From Lachnospiraceae bacterium (GTDB taxonomy: Bacteria > Bacillota > Clostridia > Lachnospirales > Lachnospiraceae), in the NCBI GenBank assembly GCA_017526985.1, contig JAFXQR010000067.1, positions 1 through 35,948 of the forward strand: a DNA stretch of 35,948 nucleotides, read 5' to 3'. The position numbers and the translations under genes were made by a program. Below, piece after piece: positions 1 to 8,770 of the stretch. Within the stretch, counting starts at the first letter, position 1. Each line of letters opens with the position of its first letter. The notes under the pieces are model-generated. The model searched no databases and was not told where the DNA came from. It was given only the letters and a program-made list of their open reading frames with translations.

Positions 1-297
1 AGCCCCGGGACGGTAATGAAATTCACCGCTCTTCATATCATAAATGGTCATGCCGGTCACATCTCCGGGCATGGTGTCCGGTGTGAACTGGATGCGCCCG
101 AAGGAAAGTCCAAGGGAGCCGGCAAAGGTCCTGGCCAGAGTGGTTTTTCCTACGCCCGGAACATCTTCTAACAAGATGTGCCCGCCAGCCAGAAAACAGC
201 AGAGCAGGTTTTCCACCACTTCTTTTTTGCCGACAAAGCGGGAATTCATCTGATCGCGGAATGCGGTCAGTTTTTGCGAAAGATCTGCCTGTTCCAT
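1..297 (-). CDS. MoxR-family AAA+ ATPase, N-terminal part (truncated by window edge)
   Basis: The minus strand encodes 99 residues open to the window edge. They hold the Walker A loop GVGKTT and the run RIQFTPDTMPGDVTG, which is typical of MoxR/RavA-type AAA+ ATPases. These are cytoplasmic chaperone-like ATPases that usually work with von Willebrand factor A proteins and a DUF58 protein; those partners would lie beyond position 1 and are not visible. The ATG at 297 follows a G-rich ribosome site about seven bases upstream and lies below a near-consensus promoter at 348-376. The family call is secure from the motifs; the specific role is unknown. Confidence 0.9.
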   Translation of the reverse strand, partial: MEQADLSQKLTAFRDQMNSRFVGKKEVVENLLCCFLAGGHILLEDVPGVGKTTLARTFAGSLGLSFGRIQFTPDTMPGDVTGMTIYDMKSGEFHYRPGA

Positions 298-347
298 AGT
301 GTGATCCCCCCATGATCCATCAATAAAATACCTACAAAACTTTATCA

Positions 348-376
348 ATTATAACATGGTTTAGTGGCTATGACAA
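348..376 (-). promoter_or_regulatory. Promoter of the MoxR-type gene
   Basis: On the minus strand there is TTGTCA (371-376), a 17-base spacer and TATAAT (348-353), with an upstream TG making an extended -10. It faces the moxR-type start at 297. It is divergent from the promoter at 409-437. Confidence 0.75.
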
Positions 377-408
377 ATCGGGAGCTGGTGGGAGAAAGCG
401 TCAAAAAA

Positions 409-437
409 TTGACAAAAATAAAGAAAAATGGTAAGTT
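409..437 (+). promoter_or_regulatory. Candidate promoter of the zinc-ribbon gene
   Basis: TTGACA (409-414), a 17-base spacer and TAAGTT (432-437) preceded by TGG. The -35 is consensus and the -10 is weaker. It lies 70 bases before the start at 508. Confidence 0.5.
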
Positions 438-507
438 TAGCGTTGGAATTGTTAAAGTAAGAAGTAGTTGTTTCTTATTTTACTGGTTTTGTTGGGAGGA
501 ATGAATT

Positions 508-1839
508 ATGAAGTGTACAAAGTGTGGAGCTCATATGGAACCGAATATGCGCTTTTGCTCTAAATGCGGTACCCCGGCCCCGTCGCCGGAAGAGATCGCG
601 GCGCAGGAGCAGCAGTCCGGTGGTGTAGGGAAGCAGGGCGGAAAGCAGCTGCCGGTGAAATGGATCGCGATCGGAGCCGCAGTCATCGTTGTATTGATCT
701 TCATCGCAGTTGTGAGCGGCAGTAAAAAGAACACACAGGAACCGGAAAAAGACTGGGATTATGTGGAAGCAACGCCGGAACCTACGGCGGAACCGACAGA
801 AGAGCCGGAACCGACCGAAGAGCCGGAACCGACGGTAGAAGCACCGACGACTACCGATATGACGGTACAGTGGAGCGATGCAAACGGCGCACTGGCCGAG
901 GTGGAAGTAGAGTTGTGTGACGGTGCAGGCAATGTAGTGGCAACGGCGATCACAGGTGCGGACGGTACCGCGGTATTCCATGATGTGCCGTATGGTGCCT
1001 ATACCGTGCGTGCTGCAAAAGAGGATTATACAGATGCAGCGATCGATAATGTAACGGTGGATGAGAGTAATGCGGCAGACGGTGTGCAGCTGGATGCCTC
1101 CATGGAGATCAAGACCACGGATCTGGATGTGTATACTGTAGTGATCACGGACGATTCATTGGTGACCGATGTGGATGTATACTTATATGAAGGACATAAC
1201 ACGACGGAAGGTGATCCGGCGTATGTTTTGGAGACCGACAGTGAAGGGCTTTGCTCTTTTGACAATGTACCGAATGGCAATTACACACTGCTGTGTGTAT
1301 CCGATCTGTATTTCCGTTACGAGGAAGATATCCATGTAGGTGATGACAGTGCGATCAAGGCACGCCTGGTACCCATCCCGAAGGAGGGAGAGGCCTATGT
1401 GGTGCTGGATTGGGATGAGCCGGATCTGGATCTGGATCTGTGCGTGTTCAATTCGGATACTCGCGAGTATATCAATATCACACACCCGCGTGACAAGAAG
1501 GGCAGCTTCATTCATTCTGATAACAAGGGCTATATCGGTACGGAAGTGATCCTGCTGCGCGATATCAATCAGAAGAATGCACAGACGGTATATGTGCTGG
1601 ATACCACTACGGCAGAGTCCGATTCCAGAGATTCCATTATGGGACAGACCGGAACGCATGTGACGGTCTATGAACGCTATAAGGATCCGGTGATGTATAC
1701 CATGGATCCGGGAGAAAATGCACTGGTATGGACAGTGTGCTACTTCCAGTCCGGTGAGGTGACCGAGATGGATGAAAACCAGTACAGCAATGTTGTGACG
1801 GACTTTATCTGGGCGGTGGATATCATCGGTTCCAAATAA
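508..1839 (+). CDS. Zinc-ribbon, single-pass membrane protein with extracytoplasmic beta domains
   Basis: 443 residues. The N-terminus is a zinc ribbon with two CxxC knuckles (CTKC and CSKC, residues 3-20). A membrane helix follows at about residues 51-70 (WIAIGAAVIVVLIFIAVVSG), then a Glu/Pro/Thr linker made of EEPEPT-like repeats at about 90-112. The outer part has two carboxypeptidase-regulatory-like beta modules (ADGTAVFHDVPYGAYTV and SEGLCSFDNVPNGNYTL). The C-terminal domain contains LDWDEPDLDLDLCVF, reminiscent of DUF2135-type beta sandwiches. The ribosome site GGGAGGA lies seven bases before the ATG. The topology (zinc ribbon inside, sensor or ligand-binding part outside) is inferred. 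No specific function is recognised. Confidence 0.85.
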   Translation: MKCTKCGAHMEPNMRFCSKCGTPAPSPEEIAAQEQQSGGVGKQGGKQLPVKWIAIGAAVIVVLIFIAVVSGSKKNTQEPEKDWDYVEATPEPTAEPTEEPEPTEEPEPTVEAPTTTDMTVQWSDANGALAEVEVELCDGAGNVVATAITGADGTAVFHDVPYGAYTVRAAKEDYTDAAIDNVTVDESNAADGVQLDASMEIKTTDLDVYTVVITDDSLVTDVDVYLYEGHNTTEGDPAYVLETDSEGLCSFDNVPNGNYTLLCVSDLYFRYEEDIHVGDDSAIKARLVPIPKEGEAYVVLDWDEPDLDLDLCVFNSDTREYINITHPRDKKGSFIHSDNKGYIGTEVILLRDINQKNAQTVYVLDTTTAESDSRDSIMGQTGTHVTVYERYKDPVMYTMDPGENALVWTVCYFQSGEVTEMDENQYSNVVTDFIWAVDIIGSK

Positions 1840-1862
1840 GAATCGGATCAGAGATCCCAAGG

Positions 1863-1888
1863 GGTGGCGGCAGGCCGCTCCTTTTTTT
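1863..1888 (+). terminator. Rho-independent terminator
   Basis: A GC-rich imperfect stem (GGCGG pairing with CCGCT, one bulged T) is followed by seven T residues. It starts about 20 bases after the stop of the zinc-ribbon gene. Confidence 0.6.
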
Positions 1889-2159
1889 GTTGATAAAGTT
1901 GTTGAAAAGTTGGTGATAAAACCCCTTGTCAAATCGCCGGCTTTCGGTTATAGTTATCCATCGTAAGGTGTTTGCAGATAATCTGTACCGGTAGGAGGTG
2001 TAAGGTTCAGCAATTTTCTGCAAGATTCTGTGAGCGTAAGCTCATCTTTAGTCTTACAGGTGTAATGACCTGATCGTGATCTTATTTCAAGAAACGATAC
2101 CAAGGCTTAGATTGCTAAAAAACAAGTTCAAAATAATACAAATCTTTTTTCATTTTATT

Positions 2160-2190
2160 TTGGTACTGTCTGCACATCTTATGGTATATA
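2160..2190 (+). promoter_or_regulatory. Extended -10 promoter inside the 1840-2471 gap
   Basis: TTGGTA (2160-2165) and TGGTATATA, with TATATA at 2185-2190 and an extended -10 TG. The spacer is 19 bases, which the TG can compensate. It predicts a start near A2197, the foot of a predicted RNA helix. No convincing reading frame follows. Confidence 0.45.
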
Positions 2191-2196
2191 TTTCAG

Positions 2197-2395
2197 ACCG
2201 GAGGCGTGTTTTTTGCACGCAGAGGTCGTCAGCAAAACCGCATACCGGGGCCAAGGATATTCACGGGAAACCTCTGTTATTTTGGAGAGAATGCAGGAAA
2301 CGGGCAGCGGCGCATTTTACGGTGGCATAACGCCTATTCATGTACAGCAGAACAAACAGTGTAAAAGTCCTTCTCAGACGCACTCTGCTTCCGCC
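2197..2395 (+). ncRNA. Candidate structured non-coding RNA (~200 nt)
   Basis: This lies within a 630-base gap that lacks a believable gene. The predicted start near 2197 is followed by 2199-2206, which pairs with 2386-2393 over eight pairs (two G-U), closing a ~200-nt molecule. Inside, 2219-2224 (GCAGAG) can alternatively pair with 2383-2388 (CTCTGC), GCGTG pairs with CACGC around 2204-2220, and 2272-2275 pairs with 2286-2289 near the centre. Length and layout (long-range closing helix, central apical hairpin, own promoter) resemble a 6S-type RNA, but I recognise no primary-sequence match and no T-run terminator. The 5' part of the gap (2031-2071) holds two short perfect hairpins, TGAGC-GTAA-GCTCA and CAGGT-GTAATG-ACCTG. 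Confidence 0.35.
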
Positions 2396-2427
2396 GAAAA
2401 AATGTTAATGACGATTTCGCTCCGGTC

Positions 2428-2436
2428 TGTTATAAT
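2428..2436 (+). promoter_or_regulatory. Extended -10 promoter of the GH18 gene
   Basis: TGTTATAAT gives TG, one base and a consensus TATAAT at 2431-2436. It lies 35 bases before the ATG at 2472. The -35 region (about 2405-2412) is poor. Confidence 0.6.
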
Positions 2437-2471
2437 CTACTCTGTATGAGTAAATTTTACGGAGAGGGACT

Positions 2472-4355
2472 ATGAAAGAGAATCAACAGCAAAGACCACG
2501 CAGAAGACGGCGGCGGCAGCAACATGCCAACCGGGAGGTGCTGCGCCGGTTCCGTAACAGCGTGATCGCATTTTTGGTGATAGCACTCCTGATCGTTATC
2601 GTGATCTGGGTGGCATTTGGCAAGGGCATCCGTCAGGCAAAGGAAAGCGGTGAGAAATTCGGCGTGCAGTGGATGCTGGCGGCGTTATATCCGGAGAAAT
2701 ATTCCTATTCCACGGAACAGGCCAATCTGCAGGAGTACTTCCGGCTGGAATCGGCGGAAGATATCGCCATTATCCTGCAGGATGACCGTATCAATGCCAA
2801 GGGTAAGCTGTATGACGGCACGGTGTATTTTTCCATCGATACCATACGGGATCTGTTTACCGATCGTTTTTATGTGAGTACGGAAGAAAACCTGTTGCTC
2901 TATACGACGGCGAAAGATGTGATCCGGGTGGACATCGGGGATGACAGTAAGGCATATTATGTTGGGGAACAGGCAAATCCGACGGACTATGTGATCGCAC
3001 GCTACGCCAAGGACGGCACATTGTATGTAGCGGCGGATTATGTACAGAAGTATGCAAATTTCACCTATGATTTCTATGCGGATCCGAACCGTATGCAGGT
3101 ATACAACAGCTGGGGCACTGACAAGATGGCTGAGGTGACGGACGATACGCATGTGCGTTACCAGGGCGGTATCAAGAGTGATATCCTCTGCCCGATCACT
3201 GCGGGGACGATGGTAGAAGTCCTGGAAGGTATGGAGAACTGGACCAAGATCAAGACGAGCGACGGTTATATCGGCTATATCGAAAATGCCCGCCTGGGAG
3301 AGGTACAGGAAGTAAAGGCGGACCCGGCGACCGGGGCATATGATCCGAAGACGGATTATGCCATGACGCCGCCGGAGCAGAGAGTGCTGCTGGGCTGGCA
3401 TCAGATCTTTTCACCGGATGACGGCACCAAACTGGCGGAGGTGACGGCAAATGCCACCGGTATGAATGTGGTATCGCCGACATGGTTCTTCTTGAAAGGT
3501 ACCAATGAAGCGGGCGAGGTGGATTACACCTGCATTGCTTCTGCAAAATATGTGGAAAGAGCGCATGAAAAAGGTTATCAGGTATGGGCTCTGGTGGAAA
3601 ATATGGAGAATGATTTCGATGAATATGCCCTGTTTTCCTCTTCGGCCAACCGTGCGGCGCTCATCGATAAGCTGATGGCAGATGCCGAAACCTACGGTTT
3701 TGACGGCATCAATATGGACATCGAGCTCACAGACTCCAAGCTCAACAAAGTGGGCGCGCATTATGTGCAGTTTTTACGCGAGCTGTCCATTCAGACACAT
3801 GAAAGAGGACTGGTGCTTTCCGTGGATGTTAATGTACCTACCGAGAGCAACCGTGAGATCAATTTAAGAGAGCAGGGACTGATCAACGATTATGTCATCG
3901 TAATGGCTTATGACGAGCACTACATCGGTTCCGAGGCCGGTAGTATCTCTTCTGTAGGTTTCGTGGAAAAAGGCCTGGAAGATATGAAAAAGCTGGGCGT
4001 GCCGGTGGATAAGATCGTTTGTGGTGTTCCGTTCTACACCAGAATCTGGAACACGGACAGCCACGGCAGCGTGACCTCACAGGCAGTCGGTATGGATACC
4101 GCGATCGAATGGGTGAACAACCGCTCGCTCCCTATCAGCTGGGATGAGGATGCATGCTGTAATTATGCGGAAAAGAAGGAGGCGTCATCCACTTATCAGG
4201 TATGGATCGAGGATGAAGAATCCATGCAGGCAAGGCTGAGTATCATCGGCAGTCAGGGCGTACACAGTGTAGCCGGGTGGAAGCTGGAGATGGAAAATGC
4301 TAATACCTGGAATATTATTGATAGTATGATCGAACAGCCGAGCAAGGAAGAATAA
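2472..4355 (+). CDS. Membrane-anchored glycoside hydrolase family 18 protein with SH3b domain
   Basis: 627 residues. An Arg-rich cytoplasmic N-terminus is followed by one membrane helix at about 32-49. A stalk-like domain at about 85-200 resembles the copper-amine-oxidase N-terminal-like domains of Firmicute wall proteins. A bacterial SH3 domain at about 220-280 (GTMVEVLEGMENWTKIKTSDGYIGYI) precedes the GH18 barrel from about 300 to the end. The catalytic strand is D411-G-I-N-M-D-I-E418. Glu418 is the expected acid/base; Asn replaces the middle Asp of DxxDxDxE, as in many YaaH-type spore or wall GH18 enzymes. It probably acts on peptidoglycan or another N-acetylglucosamine polymer outside the membrane. 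The ribosome site GGAGAGGG precedes the ATG, and tsaC follows after 17 bases. Confidence 0.9.
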   Translation: MKENQQQRPRRRRRRQQHANREVLRRFRNSVIAFLVIALLIVIVIWVAFGKGIRQAKESGEKFGVQWMLAALYPEKYSYSTEQANLQEYFRLESAEDIAIILQDDRINAKGKLYDGTVYFSIDTIRDLFTDRFYVSTEENLLLYTTAKDVIRVDIGDDSKAYYVGEQANPTDYVIARYAKDGTLYVAADYVQKYANFTYDFYADPNRMQVYNSWGTDKMAEVTDDTHVRYQGGIKSDILCPITAGTMVEVLEGMENWTKIKTSDGYIGYIENARLGEVQEVKADPATGAYDPKTDYAMTPPEQRVLLGWHQIFSPDDGTKLAEVTANATGMNVVSPTWFFLKGTNEAGEVDYTCIASAKYVERAHEKGYQVWALVENMENDFDEYALFSSSANRAALIDKLMADAETYGFDGINMDIELTDSKLNKVGAHYVQFLRELSIQTHERGLVLSVDVNVPTESNREINLREQGLINDYVIVMAYDEHYIGSEAGSISSVGFVEKGLEDMKKLGVPVDKIVCGVPFYTRIWNTDSHGSVTSQAVGMDTAIEWVNNRSLPISWDEDACCNYAEKKEASSTYQVWIEDEESMQARLSIIGSQGVHSVAGWKLEMENANTWNIIDSMIEQPSKEE

Positions 4356-4372
4356 GCAGGAATAGATAAGAC

Positions 4373-5422
4373 ATGGAAACAAAACTGGTAGTAGTGGACA
4401 ACGAAACTCCGGATGCGGGGATCATCGCAGAGGCAGGCCGGATCCTTCGGGCGGGCGGTCTGGTAGCGTTTCCGACCGAGACAGTATATGGCCTGGGCGG
4501 CGATGCGCTCAATCCGGATTCTTCCAAAAAGATCTATGCGGCGAAGGGACGGCCTTCGGATAATCCGCTGATCGTACATATTGCGGAGATGGAGGCACTG
4601 CGGGCCATCTGTGCAGAGATTCCCGAGGAGATGGTACAGTTGGCGGAAGCCTTTTGGCCGGGTCCCCTGACCATGATCGTGCCCAAAACGGATCTGGTAC
4701 CCAAAGAGACCACAGGCGGACTGGATACGGTAGCGATACGTATGCCGGATCATCCCGCGGCACTGGCCCTGATCCGTGCAGCGGGCGGCTATATCGCGGC
4801 ACCCAGCGCCAATGCCTCCGGACGACCCAGCCCAACCCTGGCCGGGCATGTGATGGAAGACCTGCAGGGACGGATCGAGATGATCCTGGATGGCGGAGAG
4901 GTCGGGATCGGCGTGGAGTCGACGATAGTGGATCTGACCGGTGATGTACCCACGATCCTGCGGCCGGGCTATGTGACGGAAGAAATGCTGAAGCGTGTAC
5001 TGGGTGAGGTGCAGACGGACCCGACACTGATGCAGAAGGTAGAGGGCGGACGGCCCAAAGCACCGGGGATGCGGTACCGGCATTATGCACCAAAAGGTAC
5101 CATGTCCATCGTCGAAGGCGAGACGACAGAGGTGATCGCGCGGATCAATGCATTGACGGATGAGGCTGCTGCGCAGGGCAAAAAGACCGGAGTATTATGT
5201 ACGGAAGAAAGTATCGCACAGTATCGGGCGGATGTGGTACGGAGTCTGGGCAGCCGATCGGAAATGCAATCCATCGCGCTGCATCTGTATCGCGCGCTGC
5301 GTGAGTTTGATGATGAAGGTGTCGAGACGATCTATGCAGAGAGTTTCTCGAGGGACGGCTTCGGGCAGGCAGTGATGAATCGCATGCTCAAAGCGGCAGG
5401 ATATACGGTAATACAAGCGTAA
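4373..5422 (+). CDS. tsaC: L-threonylcarbamoyladenylate synthase (Sua5/YwlC type)
   Basis: 349 residues, the long form: a YrdC domain (about 1-210) plus a C-terminal Sua5 domain. Family motifs are TETVYGLGGDA (35-45), KGRPSDNPLIVHI (58-70), the SANASGRPSPT segment and GVESTIVDL. It makes threonylcarbamoyl-AMP from threonine, bicarbonate and ATP for the t6A37 modification of ANN-decoding tRNAs, in the cytoplasm. It lies 17 bases after the GH18 gene with a weak ribosome site and 40 bases before rpiB. The ywlC-ywlF(rpiB) neighbourhood is common in Firmicutes. Sua5 is an alternative name for this long form. Confidence 0.95.
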   Translation: METKLVVVDNETPDAGIIAEAGRILRAGGLVAFPTETVYGLGGDALNPDSSKKIYAAKGRPSDNPLIVHIAEMEALRAICAEIPEEMVQLAEAFWPGPLTMIVPKTDLVPKETTGGLDTVAIRMPDHPAALALIRAAGGYIAAPSANASGRPSPTLAGHVMEDLQGRIEMILDGGEVGIGVESTIVDLTGDVPTILRPGYVTEEMLKRVLGEVQTDPTLMQKVEGGRPKAPGMRYRHYAPKGTMSIVEGETTEVIARINALTDEAAAQGKKTGVLCTEESIAQYRADVVRSLGSRSEMQSIALHLYRALREFDDEGVETIYAESFSRDGFGQAVMNRMLKAAGYTVIQA

Positions 5423-5462
5423 GTAACTAAATATACATATCATATCCAGCAAGGAGGGCGTT

Positions 5463-5897
5463 ATGAAGATTGCAATCGGTAGTGACCACGGAAAAGGCTT
5501 TGCACTGAAGGAAAAGATGATCGCATTCCTGAAGGAACAGGGCTACGAAGTGGATGACAAGGGCACCTATACTTCAGAATCCTGTGATTATCCGGATTTT
5601 GCCAGACCGGTAGCTGAGGATGTGGCGGCAGGAAAGGCGGATAAGGGCATCGTGATCTGCACGACCGGTATCGGCGTGAGCATTACGGCCAATAAGGTCA
5701 AGGGCATCCGCTGCGCGTTGTGTTTCAATGAAGAGATGGCGGAACTGACCAGGCTGCATAATGATTCCAATGTGCTGGCTTTGGGGGCAGCGGTCGTGAG
5801 TGAAGAGATGGCAAAGAAGATCGCCATTATCTGGCTGACCACGGAGTTTTCCGGAGAAGAGCGTCATGCGCGCCGCATCAGAAAGATCGAAGGGTAA
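5463..5897 (+). CDS. rpiB: Ribose-5-phosphate isomerase B
   Basis: 144 residues, the usual length. Family motifs are GSDHGKGFALK (6-16), Cys66 in the catalytic CTTGIGVSITANKVKGIR segment and HNDSN (99-103). It interconverts ribose 5-phosphate and ribulose 5-phosphate in the non-oxidative pentose phosphate pathway; some RpiB proteins instead act on allose or galactose phosphates. The ribosome site AAGGAGGG is strong. The next gene starts four bases after the stop, so the two are probably co-transcribed. Confidence 0.95.
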   Translation: MKIAIGSDHGKGFALKEKMIAFLKEQGYEVDDKGTYTSESCDYPDFARPVAEDVAAGKADKGIVICTTGIGVSITANKVKGIRCALCFNEEMAELTRLHNDSNVLALGAAVVSEEMAKKIAIIWLTTEFSGEERHARRIRKIEG

Positions 5898-5901
5898 ATC
5901 T

Positions 5902-6390
5902 ATGAAAACCTTAAAAAGAGCGGATTATATCAGCTGGGATGAGTATTTTATGGGCGTATCGGCGTTATCTGCCATGCGTTCCAAGGATCCCAATACGCAG
6001 GTGGGGGCCTGCATTGTCAGCGACCACAACAAGATCCTGTCTATGGGCTATAACGGTTTTCCCAATGGGGTGAGTGATGATGAGTTTCCTTGGGCCAGAG
6101 AAGGGGAGGAGCTGGAAACAAAGTATCCGTATGTGACACACGCGGAGCTGAATGCGATCCTGAACTATCGCGGCGGTTCGCTGGAAGGTACCAAGCTGTA
6201 TGTGAATCTGTTTCCCTGCAACGAATGCGCCAAGGCAATTATTCAGGCGGGGATTAAGACCGTGGTATATGCGGACGATAAATATGACGGGACTCCCGGT
6301 AATATTGCCGCAAAAAAGCTGTTTAATGCGGCGGGGGTAAGGTATTATATGTACCAGCCCAGCGGAAAGACCGTAGAATTACATTTGTAA
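5902..6390 (+). CDS. dCMP deaminase family protein (ComEB-like)
   Basis: 162 residues from the ATG at 5902. GAAGGG seven bases upstream is the ribosome site. An in-frame upstream ATG (5866) lies inside rpiB and lacks one. The cytidine/deoxycytidylate deaminase zinc site is complete: H80-A-E82 and PC106NEC109. It deaminates dCMP to dUMP, feeding thymidylate synthesis. The ComEB name comes from the B. subtilis competence operon, but no other competence gene is here. The stop is 10 bases before the wall-hydrolase start. Confidence 0.93.
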   Translation: MKTLKRADYISWDEYFMGVSALSAMRSKDPNTQVGACIVSDHNKILSMGYNGFPNGVSDDEFPWAREGEELETKYPYVTHAELNAILNYRGGSLEGTKLYVNLFPCNECAKAIIQAGIKTVVYADDKYDGTPGNIAAKKLFNAAGVRYYMYQPSGKTVELHL

Positions 6391-6400
6391 ATTTTTTGAA

Positions 6401-7624
6401 ATGGAACAAAAACAAAAAAACACAAAATCGAAAAGAGGGCGTGTATTACGCATCCTTCTGTCGCTGACATTGGTATTCGGGATGTGCCGGCAGTCTGCGC
6501 AGGCGACTTCTTCCACAAAGGAGCAGCTGGATGAAGCGGAGCGACGCAAGAACGAAAAACAGGGGGAACTGGCAGAGGCTCAGCAGGATCTGCGGCAGAC
6601 GCAGGCCAGTCTGACCAGACTGCAGCAGGTCAAAAACGGCTACCAGGGTGAGATGAACGAGCTCAATACGGAGCTACAGCTGGTAGCGGATAACCTGCAT
6701 CAGTTGGAAGTGCAGATTGACATCAAGCAGATCGAGATCGACGAGACCACACTGAAGCTGCAGGAAGCCCGGATCACCAGAGAAGACCAGTACGAGAGTA
6801 TGAAGAAGCGTATCCGTTTTCTCTATGAAAACGGTGGCATGGGGTATGTGGATATCCTGCTTTCAGCCGAATCTTTCGGGGAATTCCTGAATTTTGCAGA
6901 TTATATCGAGGACCTTTCGGCGTATGACCGGCAGATGCTGGAGGAGTATGTTCAGACCGAGCACGATATCACCAATGCAGAGATCCAGCTGGAAGCCGAG
7001 ATGGACGAACTGGAAGCACTGAAGGCCGATGTGGAAGCGCAGCAGGCGGAAGTGAATGATCTGATCCAGAAGACGGCGAACAATATCGCAGCTACGGCAG
7101 ATTCCATCCAGTCGGTAAATGCCCAGGCGGATGCTTATGAGCAGGAAGTGCTGCAGGCACAGCAGGCCGCGGCGGTGGCAGAAGCGGAATATGCAGCCAT
7201 CAAGGCGCAGTATGAAGAAGAATTGCGGCTGGCTGCCTTGGCGAGACAGTCCAAGTGGCGAAACATTTCGGAAGTCACATTTGAAGAGGGGGATCGTTAT
7301 CTGCTGGCCAATCTGATCTATTGTGAAGCCGGAGGAGAACCTTACGAAGGGCAGGTAGCGGTAGGTGCGGTGGTTATTAACCGTCTGCTCAGCTCCCGTT
7401 ATCCGGATACCGTGACCGGTGTGATCTATCAGCGTAAGCAGTTTTCGCCGGTGCAGCTGGGAATGCTGGCCAATGCACTGGCAGTCAATAAAGCCACGGC
7501 AAGCTGCTATCGTGCCGCAGACGAGGCAATGGCCGGTGTCAGCAATGTCGGGAATTGTCTTTACTTCCGTACCCCGATCCCGGGACTGACGGGGATCGCC
7601 ATCGGCGGACATATCTTTTATTAA
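6401..7624 (+). CDS. Exported coiled-coil cell wall hydrolase with SleB-type C-terminal domain
   Basis: 407 residues. A basic N-terminus and hydrophobic stretch (about 16-33, ending near AQA) form a signal peptide. Residues about 35-280 are heptad-rich coiled coil of the kind found at the N-terminus of PcsB/FtsX-regulated hydrolases. The C-terminus (about 296-407) is a Hydrolase_2 domain like SleB/CwlJ: NLIYCEAGGEPYEGQVAVGAV contains the presumed catalytic Glu309, followed by VVINR, FSPV and NCLYFRTP. It probably cleaves peptidoglycan glycan strands. Fusion of a division-type coiled coil to a germination-type catalytic domain recurs in Clostridia. It is followed by a strong terminator, and the ribosome site is weak. 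Confidence 0.92.
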   Translation: MEQKQKNTKSKRGRVLRILLSLTLVFGMCRQSAQATSSTKEQLDEAERRKNEKQGELAEAQQDLRQTQASLTRLQQVKNGYQGEMNELNTELQLVADNLHQLEVQIDIKQIEIDETTLKLQEARITREDQYESMKKRIRFLYENGGMGYVDILLSAESFGEFLNFADYIEDLSAYDRQMLEEYVQTEHDITNAEIQLEAEMDELEALKADVEAQQAEVNDLIQKTANNIAATADSIQSVNAQADAYEQEVLQAQQAAAVAEAEYAAIKAQYEEELRLAALARQSKWRNISEVTFEEGDRYLLANLIYCEAGGEPYEGQVAVGAVVINRLLSSRYPDTVTGVIYQRKQFSPVQLGMLANALAVNKATASCYRAADEAMAGVSNVGNCLYFRTPIPGLTGIAIGGHIFY

Positions 7625-7632
7625 AGCCATAT

Positions 7633-7659
7633 AAAAACCAGGGCAGTGCCCTGGTTTTT
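7633..7659. terminator. Bidirectional Rho-independent terminator
   Basis: AAAAACCAGGGC and GCCCTGGTTTTT form a near-perfect stem with a tiny loop, with A and T tracts on both sides. It separates the convergent hydrolase gene and the DUF3048 gene and can serve both. Confidence 0.9.
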
Positions 7660-7687
7660 GCGTTTCTGATATTTCAAATGCGATCCT

Positions 7688-8770
7688 TTATTTGATCACT
7701 ACCTGATTCCATACATCGGAAGGAACGATACCGATGTAGGTCTTGCCCGGGTTCAGGATCAGCTCCTGGCCGGTCGCCTTGTCGAAGTAAACCGTGCGGC
7801 TTAAGTCGGACAGCTTGGTCCAGGTGATAGGGATGGCTTTGCCATTGGTCAGGTAATATCCGTCCCATCCGGTGCAGAGGATGTTGTAGACCATATATCC
7901 GTTGGCATCCAGCTGAGACCAGCTGCAGTTCAGCAACAGTACATTTTCGAAGGTCAGTCTCGCATTGTTGTGTGCCGGATCTACGTGCGCCATACCATAT
8001 TCGGAGTAATCATAGGTACCGGTGGTGTTGTTGTAGGTCAGCTTGGAAGAGTTGTGCGGGAACGGCAGGGATACATTGTTTGCCGTCTTTGCCGTAGGCA
8101 TTGCATCCAGCGTAAACTCGGTCGGTGAAAATGTGGTGTGCTGGCCGGAGTAGTACTCGTTGTAGTTGACGCTGTACTTGGCTGCATTGATGCGCTGCAG
8201 CAGACCGGCATAGCTCTGGCCCTTGGTTGCGTTGTGATAGTTATTCAGTGTGATGTATTCCGTATACTCCACACGCTTACCGTTGTTGAAACGGGCAAAT
8301 CCGCCGCTTAAGTTGTTGATATACGGCAGTTTGGTATATGCATTGATGTAGTACGGACCACCGTCGTGGCAGAGGATCGCATTGTACTCCGCTGCCAGCA
8401 TAAAGTTGGTCGGGCGTGCGCTGCGGATGCTGCCGAACTGGGTGATCTTGCCCCAATCCTTTATGATGGCCATAAACCTGGTGATACGGCCATTAGCAGT
8501 GCTGTTCATCATTTCGTACACAATATCGGCTTCCGTCAGACCGTAGTGCGGCAGCGCGGTCTTTTCGTTATCTACCATTACGGCGATGGGGCGCTGCAGC
8601 ATCAGATTGGCGTCGATGGGCAGACCGGTCAATTCACTGTAGTATGTGCCTGCCGGCGGATTCTGTGCCTGTACTTCCGTTGCCACTTCGGCGGAGTTGG
8701 ATACAAAAGCCCCCACGGAGATCAGTGCAGCAGCCAGCAGAGCAAAGGTGTGTTTCATAAACTTTTTCAT
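7688..8770 (-). CDS. DUF3048 family exported protein (YerB-like)
   Basis: 360 residues. The N-terminal MKKFMKHTFALLAAALISVGA is a signal peptide with no lipobox Cys. The body carries the DUF3048 signatures RPIAVMVDNEKTALPHYGL, ADIVYEMM, RITRFMAI and FGSIRSARPTNF, and the C-terminal domain of the family. B. subtilis YerB is the named relative; its biochemical role is not established. It overlaps the upstream DUF402 gene by four bases (ATGA), so the two are translationally coupled. The stop is close to the shared terminator at 7633-7659. Confidence 0.9.
   Translation of the reverse strand: MKKFMKHTFALLAAALISVGAFVSNSAEVATEVQAQNPPAGTYYSELTGLPIDANLMLQRPIAVMVDNEKTALPHYGLTEADIVYEMMNSTANGRITRFMAIIKDWGKITQFGSIRSARPTNFMLAAEYNAILCHDGGPYYINAYTKLPYINNLSGGFARFNNGKRVEYTEYITLNNYHNATKGQSYAGLLQRINAAKYSVNYNEYYSGQHTTFSPTEFTLDAMPTAKTANNVSLPFPHNSSKLTYNNTTGTYDYSEYGMAHVDPAHNNARLTFENVLLLNCSWSQLDANGYMVYNILCTGWDGYYLTNGKAIPITWTKLSDLSRTVYFDKATGQELILNPGKTYIGIVPSDVWNQVVIK

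Noticed and set aside
1183-1932. 249-residue antisense frame opposite the zinc-ribbon gene
   Set aside because: His/Ile-rich shadow of the real gene with no ribosome site; the same applies to the other long antisense frames over GH18, tsaC, gdpP and the large exported protein.
2076-2449. Two overlapping plus-strand reading frames in the 1840-2471 gap
   Set aside because: No ribosome sites, low-complexity or Arg/Cys-rich translations, and overlap with a better explained promoter and RNA structure.
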